The notes under the pieces are model-generated. The model searched no databases. It had not been told where the DNA came from and saw only the letters and a program-made list of their open reading frames with translations. Of a DNA stretch of 64,000 bases, positions 52,601 through 64,000 are shown in pieces. Both the position numbers and the translations under genes were made by a program. The DNA comes from Dinochytrium kinnereticum. Lineage: Eukaryota > Chytridiomycota > Chytridiomycetes > Chytridiales > Chytridiaceae. Position 1 is the first letter of the stretch, and each line of letters begins with the position of its first letter. The stretch lies in NCBI GenBank assembly GCA_027604005.1, contig JADGJT010000071.1, positions 936-64,935 on the forward strand. Direction: 5' to 3'.

Positions 52601-55600
52601 TTAATTGGTTTACTGACGAATTTTTCTCTTGATTCACATATCACTCGCTACTTACACTAAAAAATTAGATGGCAGCGAAGCGGACACGTTATCGTCGAAA
52701 TCTCTTGAAAATCAGGAAGGCCCCGAATATGACGTGTTCTTGAAGGGATTGAACAGAATGAAAGCTTTGAATAGATCACTTCAAGCAACGCTAGACGGCC
52801 TCTCTGACCCGGGATCCTTCTTTGCTCAGAATCTTGTGCATGTTAGAAGACCTTTTACGTTGTTATTTTGTATTAACTGTTTTATAGTCTTTAAAGGCGT
52901 TCAAGACAACGACTACTTTAGATACTGGTCGATACTTCACTATCCTGTTGCAAATCTTCAAATCACTTCCTAAAGTCTTTATCGATAAGAGCTCGTTCTT
53001 CATAAACCTTCTTTTCCAGGCTTCTAAGGAATACCTTGATGATGATAAGCACGGCTTAGAGCAAATAGAGAACCTTCAAGAGCTTATCTCTGTGGGGGTT
53101 CTGAAATCCAGAGACGTGATCTTCGAAACTCTAAGCGTGATAAAGACTCTCGACAAGCCACAGAGTCTTCATAAGAGCGAGCACGTCTACGCGCTGTGTC
53201 TCAATCTCTTAGGAACGGGAGACACTGCGATGCAACGTCTTGCTCTAGATTGTCTCTTCACTTGGAAAGAGAAGCCAATCATGGAGATAAGCGAGCAACT
53301 GAAGGGTTTAACCGATGAAGTCAAGTTTCGCGATTACCTTACGACGCTAGACCCTGAGAGCCTTACCGCTTTAACAGATTCCGACAAGCAGAAAGTCTTT
53401 GCTGTTCTCATTCGAATTCTTTTCGGGAAACTTATCTCAAGGCGGAAAAAGTCTTCCGATAGGACAGGATTGAAGGCTCGGCGCAAGGCTATTTTTTCGT
53501 TTTTCGTTAAGATGGGAGATACTGAGCGTGAGCTCTTTTTCCAGCTGCTAGTTTTGCCTTTCCGGGATCAGATTGAGAGCGAGTCCTTTGAGTTAGGAAC
53601 TAAATCTAAGGCTGAAATTACGGAGTCAAGAGGTCTTCAAGTGAAGTACCAGCTTGGTTTTTTGAATGCCTGCGAGGACTTAGTTAAGCAGTTCCAGAGC
53701 TTGGCCACGCCCTTCATTCCAAGATTGTTGAAAGTGTTGCTGTTCATCGGCTCGACAGTTAATCAGACACACTCTGATGAAGTGGGTGAAGAGGGTGATA
53801 ACGAATCTGTTTCTCCGGAAGAAGCTTCCTCAAGCAAAAGCTTGAGACAAATGACTATTCGACGTGTGAACGACTTGTTCACCGCAGAAGTCTCCTTCGA
53901 TTTCGAGCCGTACCTTAAGGACATATTTTCTGTGTTTATTGCCCCCAAGATGCCAAACTTTGAAACGGAGAACACTCAAGCAGCCAGCTCCTTACTACGT
54001 CTTTTCAAGACCTGGGCCGAGAACCCACTTTATGCTTCCTTCCTTGGCTTTAGCCCGGTGATTATTGAGAAGATGTTCCAATTATTGGCGGCGAAGGCTG
54101 TTCATATATCGGTTGTCGAGCTGGTCCTCGGTATTACTGAGTCGCTTATTGCCCATGATGAAGGGGATTCCCAAGCAACCTGCATGTCGTCGTTGATTGT
54201 CCCAAGGGCTTCCTTCTTGATTGAGGGTTTCCGAGTTTTGTCTACTTCAGATTTCTTTAAGAACGCTGCACGCCAAGGAAAGAGGGATGTTTTCCCGAGG
54301 TTCATTGAACTTCTTGCCCAGATAGTTACTACTGGAGTTTCTATCGAAAACATCGAATCAATCTCGTCATCACTATTCCCTTACCTGAAAAGGCCGTCAC
54401 AGCTTGTTCCAGATGGGATTAAGCTACGGATTGTGGAGATTATCAACCAAATTTTAGTGCAGTCTTGGGAGCACGGGGCGGAATTCTCTACAAGTTCAGA
54501 GGCTTACACGGTCTTTTCCTACCTTCTCTCCAACATTAACTTGCAAGAGTGTAGGCGAAAAATTGTTGGGATGTTTAAAGCATTCGCTTCACAGGACTCG
54601 AGAATTACACTTGTATCGGAGCTTTTAGATAAGCTCAATTCTTTCGAGTTGAAGAGGCTTAATGAGAGAGACTTTTCAAAGTTGTTTGATGCTCTCAATG
54701 CCATATCTACGGAGCATTATGCTAGCCTCGACTCGGATCAATGGCTTCCAATCCTGTACAATCTAATGCACCTTGCCGCGGACGAAGTTGAATTTTCTGT
54801 TCGAGCGAGCGCCTCCCACAGCATCTCGAAGTTCTTTGAGTCTGCATCATCTAAAGGAATGGATAGCGTTATGGCCAATGAAGTCAAGTTGCTGCGGACC
54901 GTCATCTTTCCATCGATTAAAAAGGCCTTTGTATCCCGGTCAGAAACGGTGCGTCAGGAATTCCTCGCGATTATGGGTGGGGCGGTTGAAAGCTTCCCTT
55001 ACTTAGATGAGACAAAATGTTTTGTTCCCCTTCTTGCGGCTGGAGACGGAGAGGCCAACTTTTTCAACAATTACTATCATATGCAAGCACATAGGCGAGT
55101 TAGGGCTGTTCATCGGTTGACGGATGAGATCAATAAGGGTGATATCACGCCAAACGCTATCAACTCTTTAATTCTTCCCCTTATCACGCACACTATTTTC
55201 GAGGCCGACCGCAGCAAAGATAACGTTTTGATCAATGAGACTATCAGTGCTATTACTGCTTCTGTTGGCTTTTTGTCATGGAATAAGTTTATTGCATACT
55301 TCCTAAAAATGGTTGGCTGCATTGAAAAGTACTCCAAAGTTGAAAGGGAACTTATTCGAGTTATTGTGTCCATCGTTGGTGCGATCGAGAAGGTGGCCCA
55401 AAGACCAGCACTTTTGGCAGCGAAGCATGAGCAGGTGGATGAGCAAGACAATGCTGACATGGAGGATGCCTTGGACGTAGTCCCGCCGGTAGCAGGGATC
55501 TCGAACGATGAAAAGATCGCAAACGGAATTACCCAACGCGTAATTCCACCCCTTTTGAGCCTTCTCAATGTGAAGGACGAGGAAAACATTGAGCGGCGTA

Positions 55601-58477
55601 TTCCTCTCTCCGTTTCAATTTGTAAAGCGTTGAACCTGCTGCCAAAGAAGACTCGTGATGTTGAGCTTTCGCGCCTTCTGACACGACTCTGCCACTTTCT
55701 TCGAAATAAGAGGCAGGACGTTCGGGATGCCACTAGACATTCTTTAAAGAAGATTGTTTTGGACCTGGGACCATTCTACTTCTCATTTATCGTTAGCGAG
55801 CTTCAGGGTTCCCTTCAACGTGGATACCAACGACATGTTCTAGTTTACACAGTTCATTGCTTGCTGACCGAGATCGCTTCGATATTCCCACCTGGATCGT
55901 TAGATAATGCCATTGGTCCGCTTTCGTCTCTTCTTACTGACGATGTTTTTGGAGCGATCGCGGAGGAGCGTGAGGTTACGGAGCTGAAAGGGAAACTGAT
56001 TGAGATGAAATCATTGAAAGGCATGGAATGTATTCAGATTCTTGCCAGCAACGTATCTAAAGATTCAATGGTGATTCTACTTCGGGCTGCCAAAGAGATT
56101 ATGTCGGAAACGAACTCGCCCAAGACAATCGTTAAGCTTAAGGAGTACTTCCGGCGCATTTCTCAAGGACTTATCACAAACCTTTTAATCTCCCCAAAAG
56201 ATTTGCTTATTCTTATCTATGGTCTCGTCAGTGAGAATTTGCAACTATCTATCTCGGCAGTGAAAAAGGATAAACCTCAGGATAAGAAAAAGCCTGTCGC
56301 AATTGCCAATATCTTCGAAGTTCAGCTAAAGCGAAACGATCCTTTGAAGCAGTCGATTGATACGTACCAATCCAATTCGTATCTGTTCATTGAGTTTGGA
56401 TTCTCCCTTCTGCTTGTTTCACTAAAGCGTGGAAATGTTGCTCTTACGGATGAAAACATTCTGGATATGCTGGATCCGATTGTTGACTGTCTCGCGAAAG
56501 CTCTCTACTCGAAGTATAGCACAGTGATTTCATACTCCCTACGCTGTCTAGCAACCGTCATCAACGCCAATCTTCCTAAACTTCAGTCGCTTGTTCCTAT
56601 TATATTTAAGAAGACCGTAGAGCTTGTGTTTACTGGAATGGATACTGATTCCAATGGGACAGTTGAGCATTCTGCAAAGCTCATGCTTGGAATTCTAAGA
56701 TCATATCAAACCGTGGACCTTTCGGATCGACAACTTATTGAGCTGGTCGGACTTGCGAAGGGCTACCTCGAGAACCCTCAAGCCCAGTCTGTTGCATTCT
56801 CGTTAATTAAGGCGATTCTTCAGCGAAAGTATATCTTTGCGGAACTCTATGATATGATGGATCTGGTTGCTAAGACTCTCGTAACATCGCAGTCGCGTGA
56901 AGTTCGAGAGAAATGCCGCTCGTGTTTTGTAGAGTTCCTTCTAGACTATCCTCATGGAAATGCTAGGCTTAAGCAACTGATGAACTATATTGTGCACAAC
57001 CTTAACTATGAATTTGAGAGTGGGAGAGAATCTGTGCTATCCCTTGTTCATTCGATCATCACAAAGTTCAGTGAAGGAGTACTTTACGACTTCGCAGATC
57101 TTCTCTTTATTGCCTTAGTCACAGCCTTAGTCAATGATGACGTGCCTAAATGCCGGGCGATCGCTGCGAAGTGCATCAGCCTACTGCTAAGCCGTATTGA
57201 TCAGGGTCGGATTGAGAAGTCGATGAAACTCGTTCGAAAGTGGGTTGCTGGTGAGAATCCCGCACTCCAACGGGCTGCCGTCCACGTTTACGGAATTGCA
57301 TTTGAGACTTTGAAAACATCGGCTATGAAATTCTGGTCTGATTGCGCAGAAGATCTTGCTAGGACTTTGGCCTTGACCTACAGCGAGGTTCAGAACCAGA
57401 TTCACAACGAGGAGCTTACGGAAGATAACGAAGATGAGGGAGGGTTAACTTATTGGGAATGTGGATACCTTGCCCTTGTCGCAGTAAATAAGGCAATCGA
57501 TGCTTCACCAATGATCGCACTGGAAGAAAACATGCATGAGATCTGGCGGCTGTGTAATTTGCTAACGATTCATCCTCACAGATGGATTAGAGTATCAATC
57601 TGCAATCTATTTGGGAGATACTTTGCAATCGTCCAGGAGCACTACCCGTCTCTCCAAAAGATTTCAGCATCTAATGTGGCTCAGTTGAACGATTCTGTAT
57701 CTCTAGCAAGCATAGCCAATCAGTTTGTGAATCAACTCCAATCCGTTTATCTGGACGAGGAGCACGCACAGCAGATCGTGAAGAACCTCGTTTTCATTGC
57801 AAGATGTATGATCGCTTTCCGGGAAAGTGAGGGAGAGGGAGAGCAGGCCTGTCCTCCAGAGCTATATAGGGTCCTTCGAAAGCTGTCAATCGCTGCTCGT
57901 ATGAATAGCCCAACATTAAAGGCCACCCCGCTCATGGTACTTGAAATTTTGAAGAAAAAGAACTAACGTTTGACCTCAGCAAATAACGGTCTTCAAGTGG
58001 TTCGCCGCGATCCTCGCCCTTCTTCCGAAACATCGAGCCAGTCTTACGATAGTTATCAACACCATTGTGAAAGTTCTCGAAGATGATACCCGCAAAGACA
58101 ATGGTTCGTCAGTTTAATGAGTGATAATTATTTAACAAAGGTTTTCCTTTTAGAGGAGGCAAAGACCAACGGTCGAGAGATTTTGGACATGATTCATAAA
58201 ATGATAGGAACATCTGATTTCGTCAAAATTATGAACGAGGTTAAAAGCAACCTTTCCGATGTCCGAGATGAGAGAAGATCTAAACGGAAGATTCAGGTAG
58301 ACATCTGAATAGGGCTATTGTATTTTTTTTGCCTAACTTTCTTATTTCCAGGCCGTTGTTGACCCAGAATCATACGCGAAGCGGAAGCTCCGTAAGAATG
58401 AGCTTAAGAAGGAAAGTAAGAAGCGGAAGACATCGTCCTTTACAAAGAGCTCGAAGCGGGCCAAAACTGACGCATGA
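49664..58477 (+). CDS. UTP20: U3 snoRNP/SSU processome component UTP20 (DRIM)
   Basis: Very large HEAT-repeat scaffold of the 90S pre-ribosome, needed for 18S rRNA processing in the nucleolus. Twenty exons join in phase: 49664-49711, 49764-49850, 49891-50087, 50123-50234, 50276-50352, 50395-50590, 50630-50717, 50758-50973, 51014-51171, 51249-51337, 51396-51606, 51696-52018, 52062-52227, 52266-52419, 52463-52585, 52669-52841, the giant 5,049-nt exon 52888-57936, then 57980-58103, 58154-58296 and 58352-58477; 2,619 aa, between yeast (~2,490) and human (~2,785). Family marks are the start NRFRFQSFNERLKHAKL, LLVALSRDLQDEFSVFF, FAAEAVAYLFRKLPSE, the DRIM-type central part, LSRLLTRLCHFLRNKRQDVR, and the Lys/Arg-rich C-terminus (KRKLRKNELKKESKKRK) typical of nucleolar proteins. 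The intron at 57937-57979 holds a perfect CTAAC branch site. Confidence 0.94.
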
Positions 58478-58696
58478 GCTGCAATGCCGCACTAAACATT
58501 TGAACCAGAACATTGCTTCTATTACTTGAACAATCAATAGAATTATTTCTTGATGAGATATCACCCTAACGTATCGTCTTTGAGGCATGGCCTTAAGGAT
58601 ATTCCCTCTAGAGATATTCCAGAAAACACTTTTGGATGTCGATGAGTCGCGGACTGGAAAGATTAAAAAAATTTCTGTGTTGGATGTGAAAGGACG

Positions 58697-61360
58697 ATGT
58701 TCCAAATGAACACGGGCGAGCAGGCGCATTCCAACCTGAACCACTATAGCCTGCCAGGCGTCTTGCACTTCTTGCAGCTGGAATGGAGACGCTTTGAGAG
58801 GGAGCGAAATGAATGGGAAATCGAGCGGGCGGATCTCAAGGTACTGCCACCATGCACCACAGCAATTCCCTCATCATGCACAGGCCAAACTATCCTTCCT
58901 GGAGGGCGAGCGACGGGGCATGGAGAACTTAAAGACAGATCTGCTAAGGAGGGTGAAGATGCTAGAATTTGCCTTGAGACAGGAAAGGTAGTTATTGGCA
59001 ACTGATGGATTCGGATAAAGGCTGAGCTGTAATATTGCCAACAGGGGAAAGCTGCTATCTTCACAGGCTGCGGCGGCATCTACCGAGCAAGCCAAACCCG
59101 AGGGAAGTGCTAATTCTTTATCGTCAGATGGGATTCAGCCTACTGTCCCAGGATCGGTCCAGCAGAAGGTAGCTTCTTCCAACAACTTGGTCGACAATGG
59201 TGTCACTAGTTCGGTTTCGGACCCATCGAAAGTCGCCAAATCTGTCCCGACTACGTCTGCCCCGATTGCAGGAGGAACTTTACTGGGGTTCTCGAAGGGT
59301 GTGGGCAACCTCCGGAGCCGAGAGATCCTGAAAAAGTTAGAATACCCTTAACCTCTATTTTTCTCTAATGTTATCTCTACAAAGCTATTTGAGAGAGGCG
59401 AATTACCTTTTGGCTCATTCTGGTCTTCCCGTCCCTGTAACATCCGTTCACCCTGCCAACACGCGGATGCTAAGCCCAAGTCCGGACGAGAATGTGGCGG
59501 AAGTGTCACCTGAACCTGATCCAGAACGGGCTAAAGGATTCGCTAAGGAGAAGGAATCTAATTCCATCTCTGCAAGTGATTCAGGACCAACATATTTGGA
59601 AGACCTTGAGTACGAATCAATATCTCCTATGATTATTTTTTTTGTAATGCCGCTTTTGGAATGCAATATTTATTCTTTCTTTCTCCAACTTAGAAACCCC
59701 CCCTTTCTAAGCGACGACTCCAGGCAAGCTTCTCAGGTGACCGTATCTTCCACGGTAAGAACATTTTTGTCACGGAATTTTATTGAGCCATTTCTTTCAG
59801 AATAACAAAAACTCAACCGATGACAAGGCGATACCCAAGAATTTTGGTTTGTTTTTTTTGTTTTTTTGTTTGATTTTTTTTTTTTTTTGCTTTTACTTTT
59901 ATGAGCAGTTGATCAAATGAATATTAAAATCAATATAACTCAATAGGCAATCCAGTGAATTCTACTAAATGGATAGACGAACCAGATTCATCCGCGAAGG
60001 TATTAATCTTCGTGTTTTCCAGAAGTTCCTCATTTTTTGATTAGAGGAAAAGTAGCACGACACCGCTTGCTTCGGACATAGCTTCTTGGAAACCGAAAGT
60101 ATCATTAGCAAGGTAATTTAATTTTATTTCTTCCTTTTTTTTTACTTCCACCTTTGTGACGCAGTCTAATTTTCGTATTATTAGTCACCTGGACTCTATC
60201 CGAGCAGTTTCCTTCCTCCCGAAAGATCTGGCCCTTATCACTGGATCAGAGGACGGTACTGCGAAGCTTTGGAACCTAAAGAGCCCTCAAAGTCGAAAAG
60301 TACCGAACGATCTCGAACCCGTATTCACGTTCCGAGGACATAAGGGACCCATTACGTCTATAACAATATCGCCAGACTCGCAGTATCTTTTTACTGGGAG
60401 TTTAGACGCAACGGTTCTTTGCTGGAAGATTCCTCCGATTGGAACTGAGCTTTATGGGGAATACAGTATGTTACCGCTTCCTTTTTTTTTCTGACACGAA
60501 AGACTAATGCTTGATGTTATCCAGCACCTTTAAAGGAACAGACGCTCGTGGCTCATACCGATGCTGTCTGGGATGTAAAGCTCTACCCTTATCCTGATCA
60601 AAGTAGTCTACTTGCGACGGCGTCTGCGGACAGCACAGTGAAGATTTGGGACATTAATGGCCACAATCACAACTTGAAATTAACCCTTCACGCCAATCAC
60701 AACACTCCCGAGAAGCTGCGGCCGACTTCCGTTGATTGGCTCCGGCATCAAAACCAGAGGTTAGCGGTTGCGTACAGGAATTCGCATATCAAGGTGTATG
60801 ATGTTGAGACTGGGTCGGTGGTGGTCGAGTTGAAGGCTGAAGACCAAGGTTTGTTGTTGTTTGGCTATCTTTATGGACGGTTTCCTCTTAACACGGATGT
60901 TTAATTTTTTTCAGCGTCCCCCCAAAACCAAGTCAATAAGATTATGTGTCATCCCACCCTGCCTCTGTTGATCACAGGTGGTGAAGATCGGCATCTACGA
61001 TTCTACGACCTAAACTCGGGTAAGTGGTTTCATCTTCACCTTTTATCTTTGGAGTAAGATCTTTTTATAACCTCTCCTTCTAATATAGGTCGATGCTTGC
61101 ACTCCATGATTGGTCACCTAGACTCCGTTGCATCTCTCGATATCTCACCCAGTGGCTTAACATTCGTATCCAGTGGTCACGACTGCTCAGTGCGGTGGTG
61201 GGATATGGGAAGCCGAGCATGCATCCAGGAGTACAGCACGCATAGAAAAAAGCTGGACGAAGGGATTTGGAGTGTTGCCTACCACCCGTCGCGGTCAGAA
61301 TATGTGGGGACTGGGGGTGCAGATGGTGTTTGCAAGCTTTTTGTATATGAAGAATCATGA
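58697..61360 (+). CDS. Striatin-family protein (STRIPAK scaffold)
   Basis: Regulatory B-type subunit of PP2A in the STRIPAK complex, which in fungi controls cell fusion, septation and development. Twelve exons: 58697-58840, 58884-58987, 59045-59335, 59385-59609, 59694-59754, 59801-59846, 59947-59999, 60045-60112, 60185-60465, 60525-60848, 60915-61019, 61089-61360; 657 aa. The N-terminus has the striatin block YSLPGVLHFLQLEWRRFERE leading into a coiled coil (ERNEWEIERADLKAKLSFLE, LLRRVKMLEFALRQER), as in the PP2A/MOB-binding region. A Ser/Thr-rich disordered middle follows, then SREILKNYLREANYLL. The C-terminal half is a WD40 propeller beginning SHLDSIRAVSFLPKDLALIT, with GSEDGTAKLWNL, GHKGPITSITISPD, TASADSTVKIWDI, GHLDSVASLDISPSG, HDCSVRWWDMG and GTGGADGVCKLFVYEES. 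Confidence 0.93.
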
Positions 61361-61528
61361 GGGAAATACATAGATCTGGTGATTGTTTGGAGTCCTTGTT
61401 GCTGTTAGGATTCTTTTGGCGGTGACTTTGTCTGGTTGAAGAAGGCAGGCACATCATGCTTGGCGTGTTGGTTTTCGTTTTCGCCTCTGAATCCAGAGAT
61501 CACAAATTTTGTGCGATTTCGCTCAACC

Positions 61529-62328
61529 ATGCTCCGCCAAATCCTTCGCCGAGGGCTGTCCACCAAATCGCTCATCCCCCAGGCCACCAACCGCCCAACG
61601 ACATGGAGCGCACACCAGGAGGCGAAGGTTGCTGCTATGACTGGACCGAGGTGAGATCATCACCTGCTGCTTTTCGGTTGAGAAAGATGCTTTGAGGAAG
61701 GAACTTTTCGGCTGATGGCCTTTGCTTTCTGGTAGATTTGAGCAAACCAACATGGACCTGCAGGTGGGGGAGAGTTGTTGAGGATTTGGATTTTGAGGGG
61801 AGATCTGAGGGCTGGATGATATTATTTTTTTTTTTTTTGTCCTTACTTTGTTCCTTTTTTTTATATCGCTGTTGTTGTTGTTGTTGTTGTTGTGGGGGTT
61901 GACTTTAAAAAAAAGCCAAATCCTCTGGCCGCTATCGAGTTGATTCGGAAGGTGCCTATCATCACAGTGTCCACACGCCGTGTGTCTTGCGATGGAGGTG
62001 AGAACTGCTTTAATTTTTCTCTTATCTGCATTTCCGTTTATATTGTCTCTGTTCCTCAACCTATTTTTCAAAGGTGGTGGAGCTCTTGGACACCCAAAGG
62101 TTTTCATCAACTTGGTAAGAACGTTCATTTTGCCCACACGATCTTGGTCTAATATATTTTTTTATTTTGAAAATAAAGGATGACGGCCACCCTGTTGCGT
62201 GTGGTAAGCAGTTGTTTTTTTTGTTGTTTTTGTTTTTTTTTTGTTTACTTTCTGGTCGCTAAAACGGTGGATGAAATCATGAAGGGTACTGCGGCCAACG
62301 ATTCCAGAAGGACTCTCATCATCATTAA
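61529..62328 (+). CDS. NADH dehydrogenase iron-sulfur protein 6 (NDUFS6-like, complex I)
   Basis: Small zinc-binding accessory subunit of mitochondrial complex I, sitting near the matrix-arm/membrane-arm junction. Six exons: 61529-61650, 61736-61763, 61916-61997, 62074-62114, 62179-62203, 62285-62328; 113 aa. Presequence MLRQILRRGLSTKSLIPQAT is Arg-rich. Recognised from PNPLAAIELIRKVPI, VSCDGGGGALGHPKVFINL, DDGHPVACGYCGQRF and the terminal KDSHHH; the Zn ligands Cys, His, Cys, Cys are all present. Usual consensus CGYCGLRF shows Gln for Leu here. Four of the six exons are below 83 nt and the zinc motif is split over three of them. Confidence 0.92.
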
Positions 62329-62515
62329 AGAGAGCATAGCCGCTTCAAACTTTGGGCTCCTTTTTTTTTTTTCCTTTAACGGGGGCGGGACTTGCTTTCC
62401 TTTGCTTATCATATCAAATGCAAGGAAAGATGCTTTGTAAAGTCATTAAACACAGAATCTCCTCTACACGAACCTTTTTGTCTAGGGTGGATGGGGGGTT
62501 ATTTGGTCCTGGTTT

Positions 62516-63152
62516 CTATACGAAGCGGAAGGTGTCGGAAGCTACAAGGTCTTTGAAGAGAGACATGAGTGGCTGAATGTGAATTCTGAGACTCACATTT
62601 CTTCCTCCCAGACTCATCTGCGGATGGGATCAGGACAAAAGTCTGTGAAAAAGGCCGGGCCCACGAATCCTTTCCATCGTATCGAACGTTTCCTGTGGAT
62701 AAAGTGAGCATGCATGCATGCATGCGTGCGTGCGCGCAACCAAAAAAAAAATGAAAGAAAAAGAGTTCTCTTGCCTGTCACCGTCACCAAGAGATTGTTG
62801 GCGTCGTCCCCTACATTTAAAGCGTCAATGGTCGATTTTCGATGGATGGCAAACCGCAGATAGGCTGTGAATCGTAGGTTTGATATTCATGCGCTTAGAT
62901 TCGAAAGCGGGGGGAAGGGAGAGTGTCAATTCATTCAAGCTTTCGACGTCTCTTTATTTTACTTGTGGAGGGAAGCTTTAGGAGAAACTCCGAGTATCTC
63001 GCCCAGCCATTGTACGGGTTTCCGTTCCATAGAATCGCCGCATCGTCCTTGTAGATGTTCCCAAGGAGATGCCGCTGCTTGTCGTAGTACTTGTAGAAGT
63101 TCTCGACAAAGAGGTCTGCCCTCTGCGACGCAACGACGGCAATGTCAGACAT
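62516..63152 (-). CDS. NTF2-like mRNA export factor Nxt1/p15
   Basis: Partner of the mRNA export receptor (NXF1/Mex67) at the nuclear pore; NTF2-like fold. Four exons: 63152-62963, 62810-62775, 62692-62597, 62550-62516; 118 aa. Start MSDIAVVASQRADLFVENFY, then YYDKQRHLLGNIYKDDAAIL and WNGNPYNGWARYSEFLLKLP fit the NTF2 helix-strand order (family consensus IWNGN, LPSS). Later strands are NLLVTVTGNVRYDG, PFSQTFVLIPS and the closing YLVASDTFRFV. The intron at 62693-62774 is GC-AG (CAG|GCAAGA). It could instead be NTF2 itself, but the WNGN block favours the p15 class. Confidence 0.85.
62708..62738. repeat. Palindromic GCATGCATGC / GTGCGTGCGC repeat in Nxt1 intron
   Basis: Alternating purine-pyrimidine run (tandem GCAT then GCGT units) within the GC-AG intron of the Nxt1 gene, next to its splice acceptor on the minus strand. 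Confidence 0.8.
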
Positions 63153-63262
63153 TCTTTTTGTTACTACTTCAAAATTTCGAAAAAATGAGGAAAGGAAGCC
63201 ATATATTGATTTGATAGAATATAACAAAAGCTGTTGGTGGGGTTGAGGTGAAGCCAGTCCGT

Positions 63263-64000
63263 TTATGCCTTCCTGGCAGCCGCCGCCGGGCCCTTGAAGG
63301 GGTTCTCGAGGCCCTCGATCTGGCGCCTCTTCTGCTCCTCGATCCATTCGGGGGTCTGAGAGACGAGGGCGGGCTTCTCTGCGTGGTTTCGAGACGGCAT
63401 GCAAGCACAAAAGGTCAGAGATGTTGTGAGGGCACGGGAGGATGTATTGTTGGGAAAGGAGATGCAGGCTGGATGCTTATGAAACTTACGGGATTCCCAG
63501 TAGCGCCAGAGACCGGCAGCGAGAAGGACAAAGCCAGAGGTCCAGTAAGCGACACTCCACTTCAGAGCCGGATCAGGGGGGTTGCGCGCTCCGTAGGGTC
63601 CGTAGGCGATGAAGTAGGCTAGAATTCGTAATGAATGGTTTGCCATGAGATATTCTGTGTAATGATGCGGCATTCATCTCCACAAGGGTCCATCAGAATG
63701 ACTATTGAGATGGCACACTCTCCACAGCCCTCCGCGACCATAGTCAGGTAGGAATCCCCTTTCCTTTTCTTTTTTTTTTGTTGTTGGTTTTGATGGTCTC
63801 CATTGGCAACTCAAACAATTTTGGCCCTTCTGATCATCCAGCCCTCCCAAAGATGCTCTCTTGATTGACCCACGGTGACAACACAAGCAGTCCACTCAAA
63901 CAGAGTGTGAAGAAGAAGAAGAAGATAGATTACCAGCCCTCTTCTCCTCCAGCGAGAGAGTCTTCCAGTCGGCCTTCTGGGCAAGGGCCAGCTTGTCGGC
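63263..64000 (-). CDS. Cytochrome c oxidase subunit IV (Cox5-type), 5' end cut by window
   Basis: Nuclear-encoded inner-membrane subunit of complex IV. Visible exons on the minus strand: 64000-63934 (partial), 63618-63490, 63378-63263. The first visible exon gives LAQKADWKTLSLEEKRA, the family block before the membrane helix; the second has YFIAYGPYGARNPPDP followed by the single transmembrane segment SVAYWTSGFVLLAAGLW; the last has QTPEWIEEQKRRQIEGLENP and ends GPAAAARKA, matching the family's post-helix EW...NP.xG pattern. The presequence and start lie beyond base 64000. The gene ends 110 bp before the Nxt1 start, same strand. An intron of about 315 bp (63619-63933) is long for this window. 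Confidence 0.85.

Noticed and set aside
52948..57966. Treating the 1,672-codon frame as a stand-alone gene starting at 52948
   Set aside because: It is the giant internal exon of UTP20; the first residue is not a Met codon and its true end is the donor at 57936, before an intron with a CTAAC branch site.

Overview
The window is nuclear DNA of an intron-rich fungus, most likely an early-diverging (chytrid-like) lineage. The fungal signs are a velvet-domain protein, an Sfp1-type zinc-finger factor, a Ted1/Cdc1-type phosphoesterase and fungal-style aconitase and complex III genes. Genes carry many short GT-AG introns (mostly 40-120 nt) and a few GC-AG introns. No rRNA, tRNA, CRISPR array, transposase, reverse transcriptase or viral gene was seen. 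Gene models were built by hand from splice sites, reading phase and family motifs; exon edges may be off by one or two bases in places.

Layout. 1-6172: Sfp1-like transcription factor with long low-complexity and polyglutamine tracts. 6173-8193: T-rich, no gene seen. 8194-10610: GDP-mannose pyrophosphorylase. 10611-12403: no gene seen. 12404-13465: velvet protein. 14494-20408: a TPR protein followed after 19 bp by a 1,133-aa HEAT-repeat protein. 20791-27193: mitochondrial glutamyl-tRNA synthetase (-), holo-ACP synthase (+), Ted1-like phosphoesterase (-), membrane spermidine-synthase-like protein (+), as two head-to-head pairs. 27250-34274: proline dehydrogenase (-), V-ATPase subunit E (-), mitochondrial aconitase (+). 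34514-38637: exosome nuclease Dis3/Rrp44. 39110-39886: unassigned 135-aa protein (-). 40380-44255: Rieske protein (+), DNA polymerase delta subunit 2 (-), NT-C2 protein (+). 44268-49393: ALG8 (-), Reptin/RVB2 (+), mitochondrial ribosome recycling factor (-). 49664-58477: UTP20. 58697-61360: striatin. 61529-62328: complex I NDUFS6. 62516-63152: Nxt1/p15 (-). 63263-64000: cytochrome c oxidase subunit IV (-), cut by the window edge.

Themes. From 20 kb onward genes are very tightly packed, with divergent starts only 23-107 bp apart and convergent ends 11-14 bp apart or overlapping. Many products serve mitochondria (glutamyl-tRNA synthetase, holo-ACP synthase, proline dehydrogenase, aconitase, Rieske, recycling factor, NDUFS6, COX IV). 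Others serve ribosome and RNA biology (Sfp1, Dis3, UTP20, RVB2, Nxt1) and glycosylation or GPI-anchor work (GMPP, ALG8, Ted1). These look like housekeeping neighbours rather than one pathway cluster. I did not find a clear undescribed multi-gene system. The best unknowns are the HEAT protein, the 135-aa six-exon protein, and a possible C-terminally extended isoform of GDP-mannose pyrophosphorylase.
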